DNA from: Acorus gramineus
Taxonomy: Eukaryota > Streptophyta > Magnoliopsida > Acorales > Acoraceae
Direction of reading: 5' to 3'
Length of the DNA: 64,000 nt
NCBI GenBank assembly: GCA_030737835.1
Contig: JAUJYN010000016.1
Coordinates: 1,961,001 to 2,025,000 of the forward strand
A program made the translations under genes and the position numbers. The notes beneath the pieces were generated by a model. The model did no database searches and had not been told where the DNA came from. It saw nothing but the letters and a program-made list of their open reading frames with translations. Each line of letters opens with the position of its first letter. The first letter of the stretch is position 1. This document shows positions 20,001-33,596 of the stretch, in pieces.

Positions 20001-23000
20001 TGTAGGAGACCAAAATTATCATCAAATAAAATAAGGAACAAAATGGCATAAGTAGGGGAATTAAGCGTGAATTGGCCCATAGGGGATAAAAAGAGCCTAA
20101 GGTGAGAAGGGCCTGAAAATTTCCCCATGCGGGGGTCAGGCAAATGATATTGCCCAACCAGGACAAGTAGGACATATACTGCAGGTCGGACATCTAAATA
20201 CTGACCGACTAAGGACAGAAACTTAACACTGCCCAATTGGGGCAAGACGGCAGAGTACAAGATGCCCGAACTAAAAAGCAGGTCGGCCATACGCCTACCC
20301 CTGCAAAATGACGATTAGCCAAGGGAATATTCCCTAACACAAAAAAAGGACTACATGTGAGAAAATCGGTAACAGAATGTTAATGTCACACCCCAGGGCA
20401 GCCATCCCTGAGACATGGCAATATATAATATCAGTAATTAGTAGAAGAGGTCAACAATACTCCAATAAAACATACAAGGCTAACAAAGCAATGATAACTG
20501 ATAGCTCACTGAAAAGCAGAAACATAAAACATCACTAAGTCTGCAACCCAAAATATTATTACACACTTGAATACACAATCACTGTCATGTGAGAGCCAAG
20601 TCTAGTCCAAATAAAATACAACCAGTGCAACACGCACGATTTATCATAACATAAATGACTCTAGGACTGCTGACAGCCTCGCATTCGCCAACCGCTAGAC
20701 GGGATGCTTCCACGCACGCAAGACGACGCCACAGGGAAGCTCCAGCTCCATGCCCAACACCGCCCCTGTAGAAGAAACAGTGCGCGAGGGGTGAGCTACA
20801 AGCTCAGTGAGTGGCTGGAAACCAAGCACCATCACAACAATTCAATACTAAGTCAATTTCCTTCCAAGGATAAACATGGGTAGAAACCCAAAGGATAATT
20901 AATAAGGTCACACAACGGCGCGACAATACCTCGCCCTCGCCCTCACTCCCGGAGGGAGGCTCTTGGGACACTCGGGGAGGAACAACTGTTAACCATAACA
21001 CATGGTGTTACTGGAAAACGAGATACAACGAGTCCATCCGCTACAAGGTAGAGATACACTACGATACCTCAAGCATTACGAGTAACATACCTAGAGTATA
21101 CTCGATGGGTATAAGAGTCACGTGACTACATGACTTCGACTCACCCTCACCCCCACCCCTGAGGGTGACACGGGATTGTTGGGTGAAATTCATTTGCTCT
21201 ACACCCTTCGTCATCTGGTATCCCTCTCTCGGGTAGCCTCCATCTGGTATACTCCCATGATCAGTACATCTACCGAACGCGTCGATACCTACAGGTGGGA
21301 GGCCTCTGTCAGGACAGCTTCAATGCCAGGCAGCTTGGACACATATCTGATGAAGGGGAGAATGACTCCACGCTCGCAATATCATTCGTTTAGCCCTCTC
21401 CCGGGTAGCCTCTACTTGGTATACTCCCATGATCAGTACATCTTGCCGCATGCATTGATAGTATCTACAGGTGGGGGCCCTCTTTCAAGACAGCTACAAC
21501 CCAGGGAGCTTCAACACGGACGATATTGGGAGGAAACATTCCATGTTCACAATGCAAACCCAATGGAGAACACAACTACTCTTGGTAATCACCTACCGAT
21601 GCTATCGAATACAGATGAACTCCCACAAAGATGCGTTGCTTGGACACGAGGAGTTACCTCTACTCTCGCGCAGAAATAAGCCAAAGGCATAACCCAACAG
21701 GCGGTTCATACACGCACCTAGCATGGGTAGGCCGAGCTTATAATGCCATAACCACCGGTTTAACAAAACCGATACAACAATGAATTCTCCTTAATTCCAT
21801 ATGAGTGCATCACACAGATGCAAGGGCGATTACATCGCTTGCGCTTTAACTAATAAGGTAGAACCTGACTAAGGGTCATACCCATGCCTAGCACGGGTAG
21901 GCACAATTAGTTTAACATGCGCATAACTATAACAGGAGAATTTCTATTGCAAGTAGGCTACATGATCCACATGCACAATAACATATGATTAACAATAGGG
22001 GTTCTCCCTAACATGAATATATAGCATAAACAACACATCATGCAACACGCATACAAAGTATGGCCAAATTAAGCATACATACAAGGCCATTAATCATACA
22101 AGCATACAAAGCATACCCTAATCATGCGTTGGATATCACCAACTTAAAAGGGGAGGGTTAAGCACAATCTCACGCACCAATAGGCGCATGTCAATATTCC
22201 CAAGCAAACCTGAGTCAAGTAGGAACCACATCTACCTACTCAGTTCGCACAAAGAGGGAGGGCGAGAGAGAGAGAAGGCATCATCATCTCAGGAAGCTGG
22301 TCATAGCTTTGCCCCAACAAGATAGCCGCAACAACTATACCATGCCCTCAAGTCTTATGACCAGGGAATATTAAGTATGCACCCGGTTATTAACCAAGGA
22401 TTAATCAGGTTAGACATTACTAACATGGGGGGGATAGTATTACAACCAAGACTACCTAAGGTATGCCATATTCTATACATCCATATAAATACAAAGAGAT
22501 ACATGCCCGTACAAGCAGGGCGCATGCAAACATGGTTATTCATTCATGAATACAATACATGGCAAATATATGGTAGAATAGGGGGTTCTACACAATATAC
22601 AAGCTATAGAAGCCTAGCATGCAAGATATCTAACATAATATGGGTTAATGTTATGCCTGTGTCATTTAGAGCCATTTCGGTTAAGCCTTGGTCACATCTG
22701 GGTCATTCAGGGCCTTTTTCTTTTTCGATCGGAGTCGCTAAATTTTTTGGCTTTTAGCTACCTGCGGGAGTTGGAGTACTCTCTCCCCCTCTCTCCCATT
22801 TCGTGGAACTCTCTCAAGCTCCCTCTCTTGGTCTTTTTTTCCCCTCTTTGTGTGTGGAGAAGGAGGAGGAAGAAGCAAATGAAGGAGAAGGTGAAGAAGG
22901 AAGCACAAAAAAGGTGAGTTTTGTGTATGTGTTGTTGTTGTTGTGGTTTCTCCTCTCTCAAGCTCCCTCTCATGTCTCCCCCCCCCCCTGTTTTTCAGCC

Positions 23001-23633
23001 AAAGAAGGCTGAGGAGATGCTGATGAGGTGGTGGTAGTGGTGGTGGTGGTTGAGGTGGTCGTGGGTGTGTCGAGAACCCCGCATCTCCCCATTTCCCCCC
23101 CCCCCCCTGTTTTGGTAAGGCAGCACTCTGTATTTTAAAGATCTCAGTGAATCTAGTATTTCGAGGCACATTTCTAGGATTATGTCTTCATATGATATGA
23201 TCATCTATGTGTCTAGTTGTTATATATGAAATTTTGGGTCATTGTGATATCTGTGGTGTAAGTTAGAACCAGTTTTGCATGGCCTGTCCAGATTCGCGTA
23301 GGAATTGACCTGCTTCTGGAAATAATTTATTTCGGGCTTGTAGAGGAAAAATTAGGTTCTAATGTCTGCATGGATTATGATCCCAGCATATCAGAGAATG
23401 TGCATGATTTATTTCATAATTTTTAGAAGTGTATTGGGTGCTGTGGAGACCAATTAGTAGGGCTGGTTGCAGCAGGTTTGGCAGTTTTGCTTGGTTGAGT
23501 GTCAAGGAGTTGTTTGCATGTGTCTTGTGTGATAATATGGAAGTATCAAGGGTTAGGGTCTTCATGAAGTAGGCTTGTTTGTGTGATAGGAGGTTCCATA
23601 TTTTAATAGTGGATCATTGGTTGTATTTTGCAG

Positions 23634-23669
23634 ATCTCGTAGACCGGACGAGCGACGATCCGGGTATCT
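23634..23669 (+). other. 36-nt exon-like segment (LTR-L)
   Basis: CAG ends at 23633 and GTGAGT starts at 23670. Length and borders equal those of the T1 copies although the sequence is only partly related. Confidence 0.6.
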
Positions 23670-25352
23670 GTGAGTGGTTTGATCCAATCCCCCCCCCCTC
23701 GAGATGCGCTCGATGCGCGTAGTCGTGCGTCGCGCATCGATGGGGCATCCTAGCTATACTACTTGTGTAGATAAGTAGTATGGCCATGCTTAAGCTATAA
23801 TATGTTAGATATCTTGCATGCTAGGCTTATAAACATGTATTGTATTCATGTATGAATGATTGTGTTGAATGAGCCCCTCTAGTATGGGCATGTATTTTTG
23901 TAATGTGTATGGATGTATAGAATATGGCATGCCTTAGGTAGTATTGTAATACTACTCCCACCATATAAATTGGAATATCCAACATGATTAAGTCTTGGTT
24001 AATAACGGGCACCTGCCTAATATTCCCTTGCGATAAGACTCGAGGGCATGGTGTAGTTGTTGCGCCCATGCTAATGGGGCAAAGCTATGACCAACTTCAT
24101 GAGATGATGATCTCTCTCGCCCTCTCCCTCTGCATGAACTGAGTAAGTAGAGGCGATTTCCTACTCGACTCGGGTTTGTTTGGAATATTAGCATTCACCT
24201 GTTAGTGCGCGAGATTTGCGCTTGACCCTTACCTTTTTAGTTGGTGATATCCAACGCATGCTTAAGTTATACCTTGTGTGCTTATATGATTAATGACCAT
24301 GTATGCATGTTGTATGATTTGTTGTTTATGATGTAAATCCATGTTAGGGAGTATCCCTATAATTATTTGATAGGTTATCGTGCATGTAGTTCATGTACAT
24401 AACTAAGATATAATTCTCCTGGATATATATGCGCATGTTAAAACTGATTAGGCCTATCTGAAATAGGCATGGGTATGACCCGTTGTCGGGTTGTACCTTA
24501 TTAGTTAGAGCGCTAGCGATGTAATCGCCCCCGTGCATTTGAGCGATGCACTCGTTTGGAATTCAGGAGAATTCATTATCTTATCGGTTTTGTTAAGCCG
24601 GTAGTTGTGGCATTAAGCTAGGCCTACCCGTGCTAGGCGTGTATATGAACCGCCTGTTGGGTTATGTGCCTTGGGATTATTTCTGCGTGAGAGCAGAGGC
24701 AACCCCCCCCTCGTGTTCGAGCGACGCAACCATGTGGGAGTGCAATAGTATTCGATATCATCGATATCTGATTATCGAGGGTAGTTGTTTTTCCATTGGG
24801 TTTGCTTTGCGAACATGGAGTGTTTCCTCCCAATGTCGTCTGTGTTGAAGCGGCCCGGGTTGTAGCTGTCCTGACAGAGGGCTCCCATCCGTAAGTACCA
24901 CCGATGCGTTTGGAAGCGTACTGATCGTGGGAGTATACCAGGTAGAGGCTACCCGGGAGAGGGCTAACGAATGATATAGCGAGCGTGAAATCGTTCTCCC
25001 CTTCGTTGGATCCGATGTAGGAACTCCCCAGCGTTGGAAAAGCTGTCCTTACAGTGGGCTCCCATCCGTAGGTACTACCGATGCGTTCGGAAGCGTACTG
25101 ATCGTGGGAGTATACCAGGTAGAGGCTACGTGGGGAAAGGGCTACCGGTGGACCAAGGGTGTAGAGCAATCTAAGTCTCTTCCAAAAGTCCTATGTCACC
25201 TCTAAAGGGTGAGGGTGAGGATGAGGTGAAGACACATCGCCGCGTGACCCATTCGTTGTTCGTCCGTTCCCATAGTTGTTGGGTCCGGTTGCGTATCGAT
25301 GTTCAAAGACATCGTTGGGCAGTTATCTCGATGTAGATGATCCAGTAGTGTT

Positions 25353-25582
25353 GTGTAGACCAGTAATTTCGGGTCTCTTCGACCAACGGTATGGTCTCTC
25401 CCCAAAAGTCCCAAGAGTCTCCCTCCGGGAGTGAGGGTGAGGGTGAGGTTGGTGATCCAGTAGAGTTGTGTAGACCAGTAATTCCGCGTCTCTTCGACCA
25501 ACGGTATGGTCTCTCCCCAAAAGTCCCAAGAGTCTTCCTCTGGGAGTGAGGGTGAGGGTGAGGTTGGTCGCGCCGCCGTGTG
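25353..25582 (+). repeat. Two-unit 115-bp repeat with GGGTGA runs (LTR-L)
   Basis: Units begin GTGTAGACCAGTAATT at 25353 and 25468. Each ends in a CTCCC/GGGAG-type hairpin and GTGAGGGTGAGGGTGAGG. It is the T2 counterpart of the T1 minisatellite; LTRs G, F and I have the same pair (for example 61290-61500). Confidence 0.8.
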
Positions 25583-26218
25583 ACCCTGTTATCCATGGGT
25601 TTCCACCCATGTTTTTCCTTGAAAGGAAATTGTTTTAGTATTGAACTGTTGTATGGTGATTGGTTTCCAGCCACTCACTGAGCTTGTAGCTCACCCCTCG
25701 CATACTGTTTCTTTTCAGGGGTAGTGTTGGGCGTAAATCTGGAGCTTCCCTGTGGCGTGGTCTTATGGGCGTGGAGCGTTCTTCCGGCGGGTGGCGAGTG
25801 CGAGGCTGTCAGCAGTCCTAGAGTCATTTTATGTATTGTAAATCATGCATGTGGCACAGGTTGTATTTTATTTTGACTAGACTTGGCTCTCACAGGACAG
25901 TGATTGTGTATTCGAGTCTGTAATAATGTTTTTGGTTTACAGACATTGTTGATATCTTATGCTTCCGCTTTTCAGTCAGTTATCATTATCTTTGCTTTGC
26001 CACCTTGTGTATTGTTGTTGGAGTCTTTGTTGACCTCATGTATTGATAGCTGATATTTCATTATTGGCACGTCTCGGGGACGGCCGCCCTGGGGCGTGAC
26101 AGTTAGACATGCCCGTACTATTCATCTAAACAAGTAGTATAGTTAGGGTCCCCATGGATGCGTGACGCACGACTACATCTATCCAACACTTCCCGAAGGG
26201 TTGGATCGAACCACTCAC

Positions 26219-26255
26219 CTATCGACCCATTCATCACGAGTTCCGCCAACAAAAG
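26219..26255 (-). other. 37-nt exon-like segment (LTR-C)
   Basis: On the minus strand it lies between CAG (26256-26258) and GTGAGT (26213-26218). The layout is conserved although most of the sequence differs from other copies. Confidence 0.45.
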
Positions 26256-27867
26256 CTGCAAAACACAACCAATGATGCTCAATTAAAATATGAAGCCTCT
26301 TGAAAGATATACAAGCCTACTTCATGAAGACAATGACTCCTAGTAATTTCCACAACATGCATAATAACAACTCCTTAACACACAATCAAGCAAAATTGGT
26401 ATATCTGCTGCAACCAACCCTACTATTCTATCTCCACAGCACCAAATACACATCCAAAAATTATGAAATAAATCATACACGTTCTATGACATGTTGGGAT
26501 CATAATCAGTGCAGACATCATAACCTAATTTAGCCTCTACATGCCCGAAATAAAATGTTTCCAGAAACTGGTCAATTCCCATGTGAATCTGGATAGGCTA
26601 TGCAAATCAGTTTATAACTTACAACACATATAATATAATGACACCAAATTTCATATATAATATTTAGACACATAGATGATCATATTACATGCGGACACAA
26701 TCCTCAAAATATGTCTCTAGTTACCAAATTCACAAGGATCTTCATAAAATAGAAATCTGCCTTACTACAACACAAAGCCACCACCATTCATGCATAAACA
26801 CAAACACCTCTTGTGCAGCAGCAATTACACATAACAACACTCTCCCAACAACACTCACATGCATGCCCTCAACAACATTCTAGCAAACATAAAAGAAAGG
26901 GAAGAAGATTACCAAGAGAGGGGGAGGAAAAGGGAAGGTGTTGGGGGGCTCACAATCACACCACCATCTCCTTCACTTCTTCACAACACACCTTCTTCAT
27001 GGCTGAAACACAAAGAGAGGAGGATGCAAGAGAGAGGGTATGAGCTAGAGGAGGAGAAAGAGAGGAGAACAACCTCATACACACACAAACTCACCTTCAC
27101 CTTTTCTACTTCCCCTCCTCTTCTTCATATTTCCTCCGCTGGACCCCCAAAAATGCCAATAAAACCCTCCCCATCTGCCCTAAATGGTTAACAATCGAAG
27201 AGGTTCTAATAAGGATGAAATGACCATGCTGCCCCTGACCAGAAATCCTGGACAGACTTTACTAGAACTTGTACAATTCAAAATCCATTGGAAAGCCAAG
27301 AAGATTATCTACAACTTTCATGTTTATTCCAAGATCAAATAACCCCTCCAGCTATTCCAAAATGTGAGCTAAAAATCGAACAAGGCTGCTGCCAGGATTT
27401 TCTCATCCCCAGGGTATAATTGGAAAAATACCCATAACTTTTGCTACATGAATCCAGTTGATCTAATTCCACTTTTGTGTGAAAGCTAACTCAAAACTGA
27501 ATATCCCATGACAAAATCAGATTTAAACTACTTCATCTTGGATATTAACAAAATTAAATTGGAATACCAATCGAAACTACATAATCTCTAAAACGTTATT
27601 GGAATTCGATGAAATTTTTATGGGTAGTACAAAACGGTACCAAAACCCATAATATGCAGTGAGATTTTTAATCAGGGTACTCCAACTCCTGCAGGTAGCT
27701 AAAAGCAAAAAATTTAGCGACTCCGATCGAAAAATAAGGCTCCATATGATACAGGCATAACAGTTAATCCCTAGGTGACACATGTCTGTAGATTCAAGAG
27801 CCACGTGGAGATTCCATATCATGATATGGTTACTTCACAAGGCCAATCTCGGCACATCCTTCTCGAG

Positions 27868-27875
27868 TATAAAAG
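27868..27875 (+). promoter_or_regulatory. TATA box of Tat-1 LTR
   Basis: TATAAAAG follows CTCGAG and precedes a pyrimidine-rich start region (CTTCATCTCC). It is a textbook plant TATA context in the U3/R border region. Confidence 0.7.
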
Positions 27876-29193
27876 GGGGACTTCATCTCCCCCTCAAGGT
27901 ATGCAAGCACTTTCTCTCTCCCCTACTCAAACTCAAGAATTCTAAGTTCTCCCTCTTCTTCTCACGAGGAGGTAACTGACTTGAGCGTCGGAGGGGCGTT
28001 AGCTGACGCCACACTGGTGTGAGTTTCAGGTACTAGAAGGCCAAAGAAGGAGGGCAATGATGACGACGATGGGCATCGAAGGCTTGCCACGCGACGCTGT
28101 GAAGAAGGGTTGTCATCAACATCATCTCGGATCTACAACAAAAGCCCGGATCGGTGAAGATCTGGCCTAGGAGGGGAGGACTTGATTTCACCCCCAACAC
28201 TTATTAATTATGGATAGGTAATTAGGTCTTGGGCCTAGGCTTAAATCATAGATTTTAATTAATCATTTATATGGTTCCACTAGGTTCTAATTGCGAGCTT
28301 CGTTCTCCGGACCTAGGGTCCATTTGAGGTGAGTGGGCTTACTGATCTATTCATATGGGTTTTTACTGTAGAACTATATGTTCTTGATTCTCAAATGTTG
28401 ATATAGATTAATATTTTTTAGCAATATTATATGTTATTCATGCATTTATATTATGATAACTATGCATGATTGTATTGTTGTACATATTGTTCAAATTGCA
28501 TCCTTTATTGAATAAAGTTGCATGATTTAATTCCTTCATCATGTCATTTAAAATAGCATGGATTATGTTATCCATGTCTCAATAATTAATATAATATATT
28601 TTTTTATGCTTATGTTTTTGAAATAATATTTGGATTAAGGATTATCATTTTTGAGATTTTGGAAAAATTTAGGACTAGTGGAGACAACATAGTCCTAGGA
28701 GATTTTATTAAGATGCACATCAGAGCATATTTCTGGAATAAATACCCCCGTTGTATTTCACCTTTGGGGAGGAAGGTCTAGGACTCGAAGAGTCCCAAGA
28801 TCAGTGAGGGGTGTGGTAAAGCATTCCTTGTAGTGGTGGATTCCTTTGTTTAGAGTTTGCAGCAACCGGGGCATCCTGTGCTGGTGACCCATCAGCGTCT
28901 TCTAGATCCGATGTCTCCTTGAGGGAGCTTTTTGAACGATTTAGTCGCTTGGGGCTTGGCACACCTGTTTTAGGGGAACGGTTCTTACGATTGAGAACAC
29001 TACCTGGTCATATCATTTAAACTGCATGATTTCTATGACGTGGGCCAAGGATTGTGCCACGTGATTGCATTAAAATATTTTTATGCTCATGATTTTAAAT
29101 TGATTTATTAAAGAAAATCCATGTTTTCAACATAACTTTATTTTTATATATATATAAACTCTCATATGGGATAATATATCTGTGAGTCTATTC

Positions 29194-29246
29194 GCTGAGT
29201 TAATCGCTCACCCTATTCTAAATGGCTGGTTGTTTCATAGCCAGGT
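29194..29246 (+). other. 3' splice-like module in Tat-1 LTR
   Basis: A CTGAG..GCTCAC motif, then a T-rich stretch and CAG at 29244-29246. This order is shared with the unrelated T1, T2 and T3 LTRs. Confidence 0.5.
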
Positions 29247-32081
29247 AGCTCCTCTTCTGAGGACCAAGACAAAGCTTAAACTTTTCATACGCTTCAGAGA
29301 CTTCGTCAAAATAGTAGTGTTGGAGAATAAATAATAGTCGCAACCGACTATTTGAATTAATTTAGTTTAGATGGCTCCCACAGGGGTGGTTTAGTATGTC
29401 TTTCCATTATAATATGTTGTTTCCGTTAGACTCTGATATTCTGTAAGACCATTGGTGATTTAGAAATATTGGATATTATTTATGTTTTATTATCATAAGT
29501 TTTATTATTTTGGTATTAAAAAAAAAGATTTCAAAATTTTGGTCTTGTATTTCGATTAAGTGTAGTAGCGACCCATTTATCGTCCGATCAACAATTAGGT
29601 AAATGTGGGGCATTACACATGCGCATGCCCCGTGTTACCGGCGCGACAGACCTGTGCGCTGTCACGCCCCAGGGTGGCCGTCCCCAAGACGTGGCAATAT
29701 ATATAATATCAGTAATCATTGCAAGAGGTCAACAACGACGTCAATATATAACAAACAAGGTTGGCAAGGCAATGATAACTGATAGCTCAACTGAGATGCG
29801 GAGGCATAAAAATATCAGTAAGTCTATAAACCAAAAACATTATTACAGACTCGAATACACAATCACTGTCTTGTGAGAGCCAAGTCTAGTCCAAATAAAA
29901 TACAACCAGTGCAACACGCACGATTAACAAATACATATGACACTAGGACTGCTGATAGCCTCGCACTCACCAACCGCCAAACGGGACTCTCCACACACGC
30001 AAGACCATGCCATAGGGAAACTCCAGCTCCACGCCAACATCGCCCCTGTGAAAGAAACAGTACACGAGGGGTGAGCTACAAGCTCAGTGAGTGGCAAGAA
30101 GCCAAGCACCAATACAACAATTTAATGTTAAGGCAATTTCCTCTCAAGGAAAACATGGGTGGAAACCCAATGGATAACAAGGTCACGCGGTGGCACAACC
30201 ATATCTCACTCTCGCCCTCGCCCCCGAAGGGAAACTCTTGGGACACTCGAGGAGGAACAAACTGTTAACCATAACACATGGTGTTACTGGATAACACGAT
30301 ACAACGAGTCCATCCGCTACGAGGTAGAGATACATTATGATACCTCAAGTGTTAGGAGTAACATACCCAGAGTATACTCGATAGGTATAAGAGTCATGTG
30401 ACTGCATGACTTCAACTCACACTCACGCCCTCGCCCCTGAAGGGAAACTTTGGAACTTACGAGGAGAAACAAGCGGTTAACCACAACACCTCGTGTTACT
30501 GGTTAACATAATACAACAGATCCCTCCGCTACAAGTAGAGATCCACTACTATACATCTAAGCGTCAGGCATAACATACTTGGAGTATACTCGACAAGTAA
30601 AAGGCTCACGTGACTACGTGACTTCAACTCACCCTCATGCCCTCGCCCCCGAAGGGAAACTCAAGGACTATTAGGGTAAAACCATCTTGTCTCTGCCCTT
30701 CAACTCGGACCCGCTAAAGGGGAGGACGATTTCCACACTCGCAATATCATCTGGTAGCCCTCTCCCGCGAAGCCTCTATCTGTCGGCCTTCCATGATCGG
30801 TACATCTGCTAGATGGGTACCACAATATGCATCGGTAGCACCTACAAGTGGTGGCTCCAGGCAAGACAGCTTTGACGCTGGGTAGCTTCGACGCACGATG
30901 ATATTGGGAGGAAGCACTCCACGCTAGCAATACGAACCCTATGGAAAAACAACTACCCTTGGTAATCACATAGCGATGCTATCGAATACACTTGAACTCC
31001 CACACAGATGCGTAGCTCAGATGCGGGGAGTTACCTATGCTCTCGCGCAGAAATAAGCCCAAGGCATAACCCAACAGGCGGTTCATACAATCACCTAGCT
31101 CGGGTAGGCTTAGTTTAATACCATAACCACCGGTTAGAAACACCGATATGACAATGAATTCTCTTGAATTCCAATCGAGTGCATCACTCTGATGCAAGGT
31201 GGCGATTACATCGCTTGTGCTCTAACTACAACCCGACAGCGGATCATACCCACGCCTGTTACAAATAGGCCAAATTAGTCTAACATGCGCATAAATATAA
31301 TTGGAGAATCACTCACAGGTAAGTACATGCACCACATGTATGACAAAATAGTGATTTAATTATAAGGGTTCTCCCTAACATGGATAAAAAGCATTAACAA
31401 CATATCACGCAACACGCATACAAGGTATGGCCTAATTAAACATGCATACAAGGTCATTAATCATACAAGCATACAAAGTATACCCTTACATGCACTGGAT
31501 ATCACCAACTTAAAAGGGAAGGGTCAAGCGCGATCTGGCGCACTAACAGGTGCATGCCAATATTCCCAAGCGAGCCTGAGTCAAATAGGAACCACATTTT
31601 CTTACTTAGTTCGCACAAAGAGAGAGGGCGAGAGAGAGGTAAACCCCCATCATCTCAAGAAGTTACTCATAGCTTTGCTCCAATAATATGGGCGCAACAA
31701 CTACACCACGCGCTCAAGTCATATTGCAAGGGAATATTAGGCATGTACCCGATTATTAACTCATGCTTAATCATGTTAGATATTACAAATATAGGGGGGT
31801 AGTATTACAAGACTACCTAAGGCATGCCATATTCTATACATCCATACAAATACACAAGATACATGCCCATACAAGCAGGGCGCATGCAAACACGATCATT
31901 CATACATGAATAAAATATATAAGCAAGTATATGGTAGAATAGGGGGTACGGGATATACCAGCTATACAAGCATAGTATGCAAGATATCGAGCATATTAAG
32001 GGTGCCAAGGTGCCCCATGGATGCGCGATGCATGACTATGTGCATCGAGTGCTTCCCGAAGGGTTGGATCGAACCATTCAC

Positions 32082-32117
32082 CGATACCTGGATCGTCGCG
32101 CATCCAACCGACGAGAT
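32082..32117 (-). other. 36-nt exon-like segment (LTR-B)
   Basis: On the minus strand it follows CAG (32118-32120) and precedes GTGAAT (32076-32081). The length is the same as in T1 copies. Confidence 0.55.
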
Positions 32118-33588
32118 CTGCAAGGCAAGGGCATCAAAAGGGGTGAGTATAACTACTTAACAACACCAATAAAATGATAAAACAGCCAAAGGGCTTAGAC
32201 ATGCAAGCATACAAGCTCGCGGGCATGAAAGCATGCACGCATGCCCGACGAGCCCCCCGCACTCATACCCAAGCGTGCTGATCCTCAGCACACCTACACA
32301 AGCCCCGGGCAGCCCGCGCACACCTAGACACGTGCCCCACGCATCAGCGCGCCCCCACGCGACCCTGCGCGACCCCGCACGCACGCCTGCGCCAGACCCT
32401 GCGCGCATGCCTGCACGCCCGTGCCCCAAAACCACTCACCAACCCTCCTCACTCACCCAAACCCAAGCACCTAACATGCATGATTCCCCAACAGCCCCAT
32501 AAACAAGAAAAATCAGCAAAAGAAGGGAAAATAGCTTACCAAAAGAGAGGGAAAGTGGGAGATGCGGGGCTCTCGAAGGCACCCACGACCACCTCAACCA
32601 CCACCACCACTACCACAACCTCTTCAGCCTCTCCTTCTTCTTCTTGGCTGAGAAACAGGGGGGGGGGAGCAAGAGGAAACCATGAGTGAGATGGAGATGG
32701 GAGAAGGGAAAGAAACAACAACAACACACACACATGCATACACACAAACCCTTCTTGGTCATCTCTTGCACTCCCTCCTCTTCTTCTCCTTGTTCTCCTT
32801 CATTTCCATCGAACACACACAAATGAGAGGGAGAGAAGAAAGAAAGCCTCAGATGGCTTGAGAGGGGGAGAGAGAGAGAGAGATGTGCACATGGGGGTGG
32901 GGGGGGTGGGGGCTTTAAATGAAAAAAAAGTGGGTTGGTGGGTTTTGACTTGTCAACACTCGCCAATACCACAACCAAGGACCTTTGACATAGTCAAAGG
33001 AGACTTTTGACTTGTCCAAGAAAATGAAATCGGGGGCGTTTATTTCCACCCCTTCACTTATTCAACCAACCCCTTGAAAATTCAAAATTCTATTTTTCTT
33101 TACTGAACGGAATCCACCCCAGGTCCCGCACTCAAAAGAGGCTATGATCAACATCCCGTACTACGGATAGGTGGAGCCTTCGGAGGTTGGAGTAACTGAG
33201 GGTGGCGACACAGACAAATTCAGGAGTGACGCATACAATGCTCTGGTTCGATCTGGAGGCAGCGGAGGCACTCGTGGCGGGCAACGACAAAGAAGAGCAC
33301 CATGTCACTGAGACCGCTACATGTGTTATATATGTGTCACTTTTAGCCTGCTGGTAACCGTTGGAGCGTTCTGGCAGTTTTTCATTTTTTTTTCGGTTTT
33401 CGATCGGTACCGCTAATTTTTGGACTGTTAGCTATCGTCCTGAGTTAGAGGACTCCGATTGGAAATCTAACTGCATATTTGGTGTCCTGGTGCCATTTTA
33501 AGCCTCTCACGAAAATTTCGTTGAATTCCGGTAACGTTTCCAAAATTTCATAGTTCCGGGGCGTATCTGGGTTTTTAAGTCGCTTGCT

Positions 33589-33596
33589 ATATAAAG
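33589..33596 (+). promoter_or_regulatory. TATA box of LTR-M
   Basis: TATATAAA in the context GCTATATAAAG. LTR-N has the equivalent box at 39924-39931 (minus). Confidence 0.7.

Larger units (their letters stand above)
22649..26101 (+). mobile_element. LTR-L, solo T2 LTR
   Basis: TSD GTTAA (22644-22648) and GTTAG (26102-26106), one mismatch. It starts TGTTATGCCTGTGTC and ends GGGGCGTGACA, and is very similar to LTR-G. Compared with G it lacks about 330 bp of the upstream promoter region; the break lies in a CT-rich microhomology at about 22772-22790. It has a donor-like AAG|GTGAGT near 22914, a 36-nt exon-like segment (23634-23669), hairpins at about 23700-23785, a two-unit 115-bp repeat (25353-25582) and a 3' splice-like module (25674-25719). 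Confidence 0.92.
20384..27762 (-). mobile_element. LTR-C, solo T2 LTR
   Basis: Perfect TSD GTTAA at 20379-20383 and 27763-27767. On the minus strand it begins TGTTATGCCTGTATC and ends TGGGGTGTGACA. It is interrupted by LTR-L at 22649-26101; its own length is about 3.9 kb. It contains a 3' splice-like module (20766-20810), a 37-nt exon-like segment (26219-26255) and the inner hairpins in decayed form. It lies in the 3' LTR of Tat-1. Confidence 0.92.
5094..29617 (+). mobile_element. Tat-lineage Ty3/gypsy element Tat-1 (5' part outside window)
   Basis: After removing the nested insertions (element J, LTRs E, K and C) a single Tat element remains: pol (5094-8309), a 3' untranslated region with tandem repeats (8310-9547), two antisense ORFs (9548-19619), a polypurine tract (19971-20000) and a 3' LTR (20001-29617, interrupted). 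The dual RNase H marks the Tat group. Antisense extra ORFs between pol and the 3' LTR are a known feature of several Tat-type elements. The element sits inside LTR-A. Its right-hand flank is CATGC at 29618; the left junction is not in the window. Confidence 0.85.
20001..29617 (+). mobile_element. 3' LTR of Tat-1, interrupted by LTR-C
   Basis: It starts TGTAGGAGACC and ends GGGCATTACA. Without LTR-C and one TSD copy (20384-27767) it is about 2.2 kb. The start is supported by the parallel sequence at 63611 in Tat-2. A strong TATA box sits at 27868-27875, and the T-rich 3' half holds a TGAG..GCTCAC branch-point-like module with CAG at 29244-29246. No coding frame is visible. Confidence 0.85.

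Noticed and set aside
31995..32060. Using every CpG transition pair in the T2 hairpin as proof of covariation
   Set aside because: Methyl-cytosine deamination on each strand of a palindrome can give paired C-to-T and G-to-A changes. Only the transversion and multi-base changes are treated as strong evidence.
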